Positions 32,358 to 44,300 of a DNA stretch of 64,000 nt are shown here, in pieces (the stretch's first letter is position 1; each line of letters opens with the position of its first letter). Both the position numbers and the translations under genes were made by a program. The notes beneath the pieces are model-generated. The model worked only from the letters and a program-made list of their open reading frames with translations, did no database searches and was not told the DNA's origin. Source of the stretch: Bolinopsis microptera (Eukaryota; Ctenophora; Tentaculata; Lobata; Bolinopsidae); NCBI RefSeq assembly GCF_026151205.1, contig NC_087077.1:8547983-8611982 (forward strand), given 5' to 3'.

Positions 32358-35300
32358 GTAAGTTTGTGTGTCTGTCTGATTAGGATTGCGTAAGTTGTGT
32401 GTGTGAGTCTGAGAAGGATTGCGTAAATTTGTGTGTGTGAGTCGAGTAATTATTTGCTGATATTCACCATAAATTCAGGGCCAGTCCATAAATTCAACAG
32501 TACAAAGTGGTGGCTGGAAAATTCTCCGCATTATATTTAGCAGCTGTGCTTGTATAAACTATCTCACATTCAATGGAAATGTAAAGCTTCAGGTTGAAAT
32601 TTTTCTAGCTGCTCCTTGAAGAACGAAATTGATTGAATGAACAGGGAATCCTACTTCTTCCTGGAGCTTTTTTGTGTGATATAATATCAACTTTAGAGTG
32701 AAGTGGATATCTTTTTATTTCAACTCCTGTGTGAACATGTTATTTTGGTGTAATTATTTTTCCTGGTACTCTGGTAGCAGTTTGTAATACATCGGGGCAC
32801 AAGTTAAACCAGGTTTGGTAGTTATGTCCACAATTTGAGCCCCTTGAGGAAACACAAGTTGCACTCTCGTACTTTGCAGGACCAAGTAGGGGACCTTTCC
32901 AGTCAAAATAATTTCTCCAGGGCTAAAAGTTGTGGATATATTGGATTCTTACTTAAATCCATAAATATGTCCACCAAAGTGACCCCGAAGGCCGAATTGC
33001 GGCCTTGAAGCTTGTTAAGGTTTGCCAAGGGTATATACTGTCTGAAAAAGACACCAAGCAGGTGAAATACTGTTATGCCTATTGTTTATGATTTTTCTAA
33101 TGGAGAATTAAGAATCTTCAATATCCACAAAATTGAACCTTAAAGTTCACCAGTTTTTCTGTGCACCTCCACCTTCAAATGATTGATGTGATCCTAAAAT
33201 ATTTTCTAGATCCTAACCCAAAAACTAACGATTTTATTAAGGAAATGGTGGTTTTTCTTCAAAACAAGAAATTCCAGGCACCACTAATTTATGGACTGGT
33301 CCTTCAACTAATTTATCGTTAACGCTAATTGGAACAACTAATTTAATGCTATCTATTCCAGGGAAGCGTTGGGTACCGACGTAACAAGGTAAAGTGTGCC
33401 GCTTGTCGAATGGTTCTTCACGAAGACTGTCAGGAGAATCTCTCTGTAAAATGTCGGTCTACATTCCGTGATGCGAACTTTAAGAAGGAGTCCTGGACTC
33501 ACCATCATTGGGTCCTGCAACGCAAGACTCACACTCCCAAGTGCAGAGAGTGCAATAAATCCCTGCCCAAAGGAGCATCTTGGGGTGGCGGGAAGAACAG
33601 CAAGGCCTTCATTGCCGTTACTTGTTCCTGGTGCAAGGACTCGGTGAGTTTCATAATAACGCTTTATTCCAGATACTTTTATTATGTTATTAAAGTAATG
33701 TTTAAAATGATCAACAATAATAAATGTTAGATTATGATAGAATTCCTTAATTATAATATATTTTCAGTACCACCCGTCCTGCTTCAAGCTGAGTTTGATT
33801 GAAGATCACTGCACTTTAGGAGATTTTGAGCAGATAATCATACCACCATATTGGATCGTTTTCGGCAGCAAGGTACGGAAAGTTTGTACTAAATGTTCAC
33901 TGTTCAGTTATGTTCACTTTATATTACAATACATGATACAGTGAAACTTTAATCGTTAGACGACTTTGTTCAAATCAAAACTTTTTCGAAGTTAATTTTA
34001 TCTGTTTTAAAAATAGGGTTAAATACCGAATCAACTAGATCCGGGGTTCGTTGTTTTACTGTATCTCTAACTATTGCACCTGCTTTAACTGGCTTCACCA
34101 CCACACGTTTGTGGGTTTGTTTCTGGGTGTTAGTTTGTTTGTGTTAGTCGCGGGTGTTAGTTTGTGGGTGTTAGTTTGTGGGTTTGTTTGTGGGTGTTAG
34201 TTTGTGGGTGTTAGTTTATGGGTGTTTGTTTGTGGGTGTTAGTTTGTTGGTGTTAGTTTGTGGGTGTTTGTTTGTGGGTTTGTTTGTGGGTTTGTTTGTG
34301 GGTGTTAGTTTGTGGGTGTTAGTTCGTGGGTGTTAGTTTAGTAGTTTGTGGGTGTTTGTTTGTGGGTTTGTTTGTGAGTTTGTTTGTGGGTGTTAGTTTG
34401 TGGGTTTGTTTGTGGGTGTTTGTTTGTGGGTTTGTTTGTGGGTTTGTTTGTCTGTGCGTTTATTTCTCAACTTCTCAACCTGGACGCTTGTTTAACCGCT
34501 CTTCGTGCCAGGAGAAAAGAACTTTTAAAACGGTCGGTCGGGCGGTAACGTGGACAGCTGTAAGTTTTCACCATCCCCTAGCTTTCCTCTGCTTTTCGGG
34601 ACACGCCTGCTCTTACAGCTAATCATACAGCCTTTTTATTCATCTCATACTCATTCCAAAAAACAGGAACTTTTCGTTGACCAACAATGAATAGAACTCA
34701 TGTTTGAACTTTGAAGCTGTTTATTTTGGGTTTTGAATTGTTGCCTTGTTTCTTGACCTTGGTGTCCACTTGACGTTGAGCATCTTTAGTTTTGCTTTTG
34801 GATTTATCTCTGATTTATCTAGACTGATTACTGCACACACCCTTATCTCTTCTATAAACAGAGTTACACCCGAGGTAGTCACAATATCTTAGTTACTATT
34901 CTTACATTTCACTCCAATCCCTGCAATCTCTACGCCTTGAAGCCTAGAGTTTTTCAGTTGAGCATTGCGCAATATAACGTTGGAGATGTTAGTTGTTGAG
35001 CAGCGCACATTGGTAGTGAGCTATTATATATACACGCAGCTCCTTTGTAAATAGTGTAAGCCCACGATAGTAGTGTGTCGTGGCTCTAATGAGAGGAGGG
35101 CTACAGGTGTTCAGATAATAGAGATCGCTCTGTTCGACAAGAGGGCCCCTCCGCCCCTCCCCTTCAACCTTTAGAGTTTAGACCAGCATTATTAGTTAAG
35201 ACAAGGAGGGGGAACATTAGTGATGTGGGGCCTTTTGTACCGGGGGAGGCGAGGGGGGTCATCTGGTTACCGTGTAAATCGGCACAATTATCTGCCTTTC

Positions 35301-38300
35301 TTCCTTAACAATGGATCAAATCAGTAATCACGGATCATGGTTATATGATTCCAAGATCAGCAAGCTATTTTACCAAAATGTTTCGCATATTTTAAGATTG
35401 GTTATAATGATGATAAATGTTCAGGCACGATCTGGTGGAAGCCGGAAGGGAATAGGAAGAAGGAAAATCAGCTACTCTACACGGCCGTCTTCCTCTACTA
35501 AGCGGTCAAGTCGGAGTAAGAGATTATCTGAGCACGAAAAGGAGGATTCCAAACGGCCCTTTCATGTAAGTTATAACTGGTTCACTTTACATTTTATTAA
35601 TAGTACAGTCAAATACGTCCTAATTTAAGCCTTTGTCGGACAAAATTCGCAACAAAGCGATTTTAACGGGAAATGGTCGAAACAGGTCCCAGGAATCATT
35701 CCAGAGAATTCCCAAAATTTCTGACTTGAGCAAAATCCACAATTACCACTTGTTTACCACCTTTTTACCACTTTGGTTTTCCGCGAATAAGTCACGTTCT
35801 GAATATCCTAGAAGATTCTAGTTGAAAGCAGTGTGTTTAGAAAACAAAGAAGAACAACTTTTTCTTTAACAACTTTTTCAAAAATAAATTATTTAATTAA
35901 TTAATTAAATAATTAATTAATTTTCAAATATTTCAAAAATATATTTTGATAAAAAATGTTCACAATTACATTACACGTATAAGGAACTAATTTTTATAAA
36001 ACTTTTTTAAATTTTCACTTCCAATATTTTGGACTTTTCGAAATTTGTAAAGAATAACCACTATTTACCACTTTTTACCACATTGAATCTCCGCTAATAA
36101 AACGACTTCTGAATGTCGTAGAAGGTTCTAGATTGAACCAATGTGTTCAAAACATAAAAGAGAACAACTTTTTATCCGACAACCTTTGGATTAGATAATT
36201 AATTAATTAGTTAATCAATTTTTTAACAAATATTCAACAATCATACAAATTATTTTCGATCAAAATATTTTAAAATTACATAACACGAATAATTAACAAC
36301 TCTTCATTAAATTAATCGAGAAATCGAAGCAGTACTTTATATAACCATTATATATACTAGATACGAGTCTTACTTATGAGTCCTCAGCTGGCACATTGGT
36401 GCAATTGTTCTGACATTTGAGGCAGGTTGATCCACAATGTATTCCTGCTTTTCTGCATAAACAAGCATTGCCACAACCTGCCTTTAAACAGTTGCAACTG
36501 ATGTTTTGAATGAGCTTTTTCGGAGCTGTACTCATAAGAGTGGTCACTGGTACATGGCCCCATTGTTCATCTTCCATCCCCAGCTTATCGGATCTAGGTC
36601 GTTCTCATCCCACGCCTGCAGCTGATGGTAAACACTATAAGAATGCTGTTCAGCTGCCCCAGATGTTGGCGGGAGCTGTTTACACTTGATGTCTGCTGTT
36701 GAAGATTGCGACTTCTGTTCAAGAACTGAAAGTCTAGCTTCATCTAGTGATCTCGATTTTGATGAAATCAGCTGCAGCATCAAAAGTTCTTCGACATGCT
36801 TTATGGTAGCTGGTGTAGAATTTGCCGAATAAAAAACATCTATTACACTTTCATCGATAGATGCGATCGTTCTGAATAGCCGATCCTTACCAACTCTGTG
36901 GATCCGACTGGTGGTGTCTGATCCAGTGAAAGCGTGACACAGCAGTATCGTGTTTACGTGCCTTCAAGTTTAGGGGGAGTGGGGGTGCCATGAGTCAATA
37001 CACATACGTTGAGTCTTATAATAAACATGTACTCGTGTTTGCGAACATGCTGTAAACTGCAACATAACATATTGCAATAGGCCATTACATTCGGAATATG
37101 ATCTGATAAGATGGCACGAAACGGATTGAAAATGACGAAGTCATCAAGCAATTTGTTTATCTCGTTAGAGAAATTGATTGGGTTATCAATGATTACCTAA
37201 TCGTTAATCACGTGACAGGGTGCTAGGATACTGTAATTTGGCTTTCTGCACGATTTCTGTGCCACGCTTTCACTGGATCAGACACCACCAGTCGGATCCA
37301 CAGAGTTGGTAAGGATCGGCTATTCAGAACGATCGCATCTATCGATGAAAGTGTAATAGATGTTTTTTATTCGGCAAATTCTACACCAGCTACCATAAAG
37401 CATGTCGAAGAACTTTTGATGCTGCAGCTGATTTCATCAAAATCGAGATCACTAGATGAAGCTAGACTTTCAGTTCTTGAACAGAAGTCGCAATCTTCAA
37501 CAGCAGACATCAAGTACAAACAGCTCCCGCCAACATCTGGGGCAGCTGAACAGCATTCTTATAGTGTTTACCATCAGCTGCAGGCGTGGGATGAGAACGA
37601 CCTAGATCCGATAAGCTGGGGATGGAAGATGAACAATGGGGCCATGTACCAGTGACCACTCTTATGAGTACAGCTCCGAAAAAGCTCATTCAAAACATCA
37701 GTTGCAACTGTTTAAAGGCAGGTTGTGGCAATGCTTGTTCATACAGAAAAGCAGGAATACATTGTGGATCAACCTGCCTCAAATGTCAGAACAATTGCAC
37801 CAATGTGCCAGCTGAGGACTCATAAGTAAGACTCTTATCTGGTATATATAATGGTTATATAAAGTACTGCTTCGATTTCTCGATTAATTTAATGAAGAGT
37901 TGTTAATTATTCGTGTTATGTAATTTTAAAATATTTTGATCGAAAATAATTTGTATGATTGTTGAATATTTGTTAAAAAATTGATTAACTAATTAATTAA
38001 TTATCTAATCCAAAGGTTGTCGGATAAAAAGTTGTTCTCTTTTATGTTTTGAACACATTGGTTCAATCTAGAACCTTCTACGACATTCAGAAGTCGTTTT
38101 ATTAGCGGAGATTCAATGTGGTAAAAAGTGGTAAATAGTGGTTATTCTTTACAAATTTCGAAAAGTCCAAAATATTGGAAGTGAAAATTTAAAAAAGTTT
38201 TATAAAAATTAGTTCCTTATACGTGTAATGTAATTGTGAACATTTTTTATCAAAATATATTTTTGAAATATTTGAAAATTAATTAATTATTTAATTAATT

Positions 38301-41300
38301 AATTAAATAATTTATTTTTGAAAAAGTTGTTAAAGAAAAAGTTGTTCTTCTTTGTTTTCTAAACACACTGCTTTCAACTAGAATCTTCTAGGATATTCAG
38401 AACGTGACTTATTCGCGGAAAACCAAAGTGGTAAAAAGGTGGTAAACAAGTGGTAATTGTGGATTTTGCTCAAGTCAGAAATTTTGGGAATTCTCTGGAA
38501 TGATTCCTGGGACCTGTTTCGACCATTTCCCGTTAAAATCGCTTTGTTGCGAATTTTGTCCGACAAAAAGACGTATTTGACTGTACTATAATCTACGATG
38601 CGGAGTTTTCTTGCTAGTTAGAAGGATTAAGTTTCATGTTTTTAAAGTGTGCGATGTAACAATATAAATTGAGGTTTTGGTAGCTTCACATCGTTATCCA
38701 ATTTCATCATCATATTAACTCCATTCTCATAGTTTCATCATCCGTCACTATTTTAGAATCATTTAAATGTGCACTGCTGTAGTGATGCGGTGACCTCTCT
38801 AAAACAAAACAATAGTCATTACAGTAGGTCAGTGTACATAATGTACATTGTACATGAACGTAAAAGGGAACGTGCTCATTCCATGCGGCTGTCAATCTAT
38901 TATGTACATTTCACTGAGATACCTTTTGTGCATTGTACATTGTACAATGTACATCCAATGAGTTAATATATTCATCCAATCACGATGTATAATTTATCCA
39001 TTATCTCCGTATCTTCAGATAAAAGTGCCATCATCAGTGCCACACAGTAAAACGCCCCTGTTAGTGTTCGTTAACCCGAAATCAGGGGGAAACCAAGGAG
39101 CTTATCTTATACAGGCATTCCAGTGGTATCTTAATCCAAGGCAGGTCAGCCCAGTTATTACTTTTTCATTTAATAACATATTTTATTTGAAGTTGTATTA
39201 TTTTAATGACTATGTGCATTATTATCTTAAAGTTAAAATACACGTCTTCATAATATTATATCATGATAATATGCTCAAAGTTTTTTAATCTATTCTATGA
39301 TAATAATATGATGTAACGTTTTAAGGATTAAAATACGAAATCTTTGAATTTGAATACATTCCTTTTCATGATGATTTGATATCAATACCCAAACCATATA
39401 AAACTGCATTTCCCCAGGTATTTGATATAAGTGAAGGTGGCCCTGGCCTGGCGTTATCATTATATCAAAACATCGTTAACCTCCGGATACTGGTGTGTGG
39501 TGGGGATGGAACAGTTGGTTGGGTTTTATCAGAAATAGATAAACTGAACTTTATCCATTCTCCTCCCGTAGGCATATTACCTTTGGGCACTGGCAACGAT
39601 CTAGGTAAGGGAAGTCGTGATATTTAAATTTTAATTATTGAACTTTAATAATCTGTGTAGCTTTCGAACCTCTATATTATAATATCTTTGATGAGCCGTC
39701 TTGCCACCTTGACGGCGCCTTCAAAAGTGTGTAGTGTATTAGAGGTTCTGCTATATTGCAAAATTCGATTACTAATAGCTGTGCAGGCCTGCAGGCCAAA
39801 TGTGCCAACTGTATTTTATGGAACGCGCGGAAACTTTTATTATAACTAAAATGTTCTAATGTATCTGTATTTTGGCGCGCGCTTCAAATTAATTAATTTT
39901 ATTCTTAGCTCAGGACAGCATGCTGTAAAGTTGGGCTTTATTGCGTGTACTCTGTTACACACTGTAATATGGTGTTTGATGGATTGTACATTGAATTGTA
40001 CAGTGGTTAATGGACGAGATTGATAGTTGTTGTATTGTGCGATAGCTGGTTTTAATACCACTTACCACTTTAGTGTGTCATCTCTTTAGAGGGCTGTTAA
40101 ATATCGTGGTAGTGGTAGATGTATTCTACGAGTATCCCTTTCACATTATTTACTTTTAATTTGTATATTTGATAATTACATTCCTTTCCTCAGCTCGTGT
40201 GTTGAATTGGGGACCTGGTTACGCTGGAGATCCTGTCGAGAAAATACTGTACCACGTGACGGACGGATCTATACAAAGTCTGGACAGATGGGAGATTGAT
40301 GTCGAGGAGTTGGAAGAAGAGGGTGACTCGTCTAACTCAAACAAGGCCGATGAGACTGACACTGATATTCCTGTTAAAGATGTAAGTTAAAGTTAGCTTT
40401 TCTATTTTTAGATTATATGAGCATTGCTGTTGTCCAGTTCGAATAAATAAGTTTTCATCGATAGAGTTCAAGTAATTACCGAATTGTAATGCAACAGTAA
40501 TTCTAAAATTTCAATTACACAAATCTCTATATTATGTTCAGCTGTATACACTGTACAATTTTTCAGCTCCCCATCAATATCTACAACAACTACTTTAGCA
40601 TTGGACTTGATGCGTATATCCAGTACCAGTTTCACACGGGTCGTGAGGCGAAACCTGAGAAGTTTAACAGCAGAGCCTATAACAAATTTGTTTATTTTAA
40701 AGGAGGCTTCGTGGATACATTTGAACAGAAGTATAAGGATGTGTCTAAGTTTATTGAACTTTGGGTAAGAATACAATTATTAATTTCTATTATTAGAAAA
40801 AGATACCATATTGCTCTGTCAGTCTGAGTTTACCACTGAATATTCCCCTGTGTCGACGTTTTTCCTAACAGCTGCATTCTGAAATGACAAATAACGCCCC
40901 CACTATTTAACTTATTTTTGTTTCTGTTGCTAAACAAGTTTTTTTCATTCAGTGTGACGGTAAAGATTACACGGAGAAGATTCGAGAAAAGAAGATTCAC
41001 GTGATACTGTTCCTGAACATTAAGAGTTACGGGGCTGGTACTAACCCCTGGGGCAGTCACGTCAGTCTTTTTAAGATTATTCAAAATTTGTAGACAATTT
41101 TGTGTTAAATGCTCTCAGAATATTAGCAACTTATATAATTAAACAACTTAGGCCTTAGCTTACTTCAATACCATTTCAGAGTGCTGGTTCAAGAGTGCAA
41201 GCTATGGATGATGGGTTTATGGAGGTTGTTGGATTATTCGGGGCTGCCCAGATGGCTGCCCTTCAAGTTGGGGACACAGGTTTGTCTAGAGAGTTATTTA

Positions 41301-44300
41301 ATAATATATACCGTATTGTTAGTTCTTTTGCTGGCACTACGCTAGTATTCTAATGGTTTTCATTGATCTTTAACTACAAGTCAATGTCCAACCCGTATTA
41401 ATGGTGACTGTTTTTATTAATCGTGCTGTTTTTCAGGTTTTAGAATAACCCAGTGTAAGAAAGCTACGGTCATCACCAGGAAGGCTGTCCACTGCCAAGT
41501 TGACGGGGGTAAGTTAATAACACGTGGTCGGTCACGTGCAGGTCACGTGGTCGGTCACGTGCAGGTCACGTGCAGGTCACGTCGCTAGGTAACCAGCTAT
41601 GTGGTTTAACATACTTACTTATCACTGGATCATGGCTGTCTCTTTATAAGATAACAGTGTAAGGATGAGCATAAGTAACTTGCACGTGGAACAAACCAAT
41701 TATTGGTTACCAAGCATTGGGGCCAGATACCAGAGTTTTAGCATCTGTCAGTAATTAAAAGTGTAGTTAGTCATTAGTGAAGAATGCAATTATATAAATT
41801 CCTCGAATGATCTTTAGTCATAATGTTGATGTATACTAGGAATTACGAGGCTACCTATACAACGGACTCGATTCGTCTGCACGCAAACAAATACTGCAAC
41901 TCATAGTTTCACCACGTTGCCTGATCAAGTTGGATAAATGAATTGTTTCAGTTGATTATTTTCATTTTGTTTTAACAACGATATAAATTGTTTATTTCAG
42001 ACCCATAGTAGGCTTACAAATCGCTTTTATTTTAAATTTTATCATGAGATTTGTTTTGATAACCCCCAAATTAAGATCTGAGCCTGAACCATAATGGTTC
42101 TTGTTATGTGATAGAGGAATCCTCTGAATTAGATCAGAAATTGGAACCTTGCAATGAAAAACAACACGAGAAGATGTGGCTGTTTCAGTGGTGGAGAACA
42201 AAATATTTCAGTGGTAGAAAGAACAACATATTTCAGTAATAGAGAACAATACATTTCAGTGGTAGAGAACAATACATTTCAGTGGTGGAGAACAACATGT
42301 TTCAGTGTTGGAGAACAATACATTTCAGTGGTGGAGAACAACATGTTTCAGTGGTAGAGAACAACATGTTTCAGTGATAGAGAACAATACATTTCAGTGG
42401 TAGAGAACAACATGTTTCAGTGGTAGAGAACCTACCAATGTGCTTTGTTACAACAATCCTTACGATACTCATTCTTGAAGGAGAAAGTTTCAGCTCCAGT
42501 GTTTTTCTTGATAATTCTACTTTTCTATCGTTAGCTAAGAAAGCATTCGAACGACAATACGAGTGTTTAAATCAAAGTGTTGTCTCCTTTGGAGAAGAGG
42601 TAACTGGTGCTCTCCATTACCCATCAGCTCTATCGGACTATGCTGTGGCACAATATAATATGTGGACTCGGAGTATCACCTGAAGTTTCTTATTGCGTAT
42701 ACCAAATTTGGTTAAGAAGACCAACAGGATACTGTCAGCTCGCATCGATTGCTGCTTCAATTTTACTGCGAGACGTCTGAATGGAACATTGTCAAGCGAA
42801 TGGGGGGAAACTTAAGCATCTCAGATAATATCAGCTATCAGTTATATAAGAAACATATCCACCGTCCTTGCCCCTTCTGCCCGCTTTGTCATTTCTTCAA
42901 TCCTGAGCCTTCTGATTCTTTGTTTTAACCCGTTGAAGATAAATACAGTGCTCTCTTTCCTCATCCTAACAAGTTTCAACTTTATGACTTGTCTTGTAAT
43001 TGTTACTGTATCAAGTGTGTTGATTGTCAGCAATTGTTGTGAACATCAGTCTCGGTGTGAAAAGAGATATTTCTGTTTAGATCTACTTGTTACTGCTGTA
43101 CTGGGAATTCTCTGCCAAACTATATCAATTGTTACTGTATCCTCGAAAAGTTCGGAAAGTGGTGACAATGAGAATGTCAAATTACTGGATGAGAAGTTTT
43201 CAGAAACGTTGCTGGCGTCCTGATATCAGCTTTCGTGTCATGTTTTAACTCTATTGTTTTGCTACTTTAACTCCGAAAGTTCATGTTTTCCGTCGGGGCA
43301 CTGCAAGTCGTCCCCTGTTAATGGCTAATTATTCTACTTTAAAGTGTTATTTAATTTCGAGATACATTTTGTAGATGGTCGTTTTAAAACAAATGAATAA
43401 ATAAATAGAGGTTGTTATAGTGTATACTGTATACAGTATACACTATAAATTTGATGTATAACCTATATAATATTGTGTCATCCGTCTTCATTCGGAATTT
43501 TTATCCAACTAGATCTTTAAAACATTACAACAACTTGCATTAATGCAAGCACCCAGAACCATCATAATTGTGATAAAACAATTGATAGTAACAGTAATAA
43601 ATCCGTCACACAGTACTATACAATGTATACTATACAATGTATACTATATAATCACAGTACTATACATTTACCATTTTCAGAGCCGTTGTACTTGGCCCCC
43701 TCGTGTCTACGAATCAGCAGGAGGAATCAGAGTTTGATGATTATGAAAACTAAGAGTATAAGACCTCATCCCAATCCTGACATCGGCAGTTCAGAACTCG
43801 TTAGGTAAATTAATGATTATTTAAACTAAGATTTATCAATAATTTGGTTTTACTTTTGAATCATTTGACAGTCTTCTGTGACAAACATTGGGCCACCAAA
43901 TGCTACGTGACAAGCCTCCTGACTACTGCCATTTCAGCGCTAGTTCTGCTATAGAAACAGGGCCAGGTGACAGCCACCATGTACAACTTGTCACTGTTTT
44001 TTCTGCTTCAATTCCGGAAGAAACCGACTTAGTGGACGAGACAAACATCAACCAGACTGAGACAAATACAAAGAAAATAGAGACCACCATAAACGGAAGT
44101 GAGACAGATAACGGGAATATACAGACTGAAATCTCTGATCCTATGATTGGTGCGATGGATATTGCTGAAGATGACAAGATCACAAATCCCGATCACCTTC
44201 AGAGACACGAACAAACTGACGGACAAACTCATACTGACACATTAGTGTAGCCACATTTAAATAGCATTGCCACTTTTAGGCAGGATATTGGGTAGATAGC

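Larger units (their letters stand above)
35601..38588. mobile_element. 3-kb inverted-repeat (foldback) element inside DGK intron d-e
   Basis: Two arms of about 1.34 kb (35601-36942 and 37257-38588) are near-identical reverse complements centred at 37099.5, around a spacer of about 315 bases. Outer ends read TAGTACAGTCAAATACGTC inwards on both sides, with one roughly 10-base length difference just inside. Both arms carry the same coding fragment, reading outward from the spacer. TA occurs at both ends, which hints at a TA-target DNA transposon but does not prove it. A few substitutions separate the arms. Confidence 0.9.

Noticed and set aside
41991-42010. Alternative DGK exon after TTTATTTCAG at 42000
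   Set aside because: It would read DGDP then stop, whereas the exon at 43681 continues the conserved accessory domain in phase.
43888-44250. 120-aa acidic ORF as a DGK exon
   Set aside because: No acceptor in the required phase gives an open join, while exon l joins exon m directly in phase.
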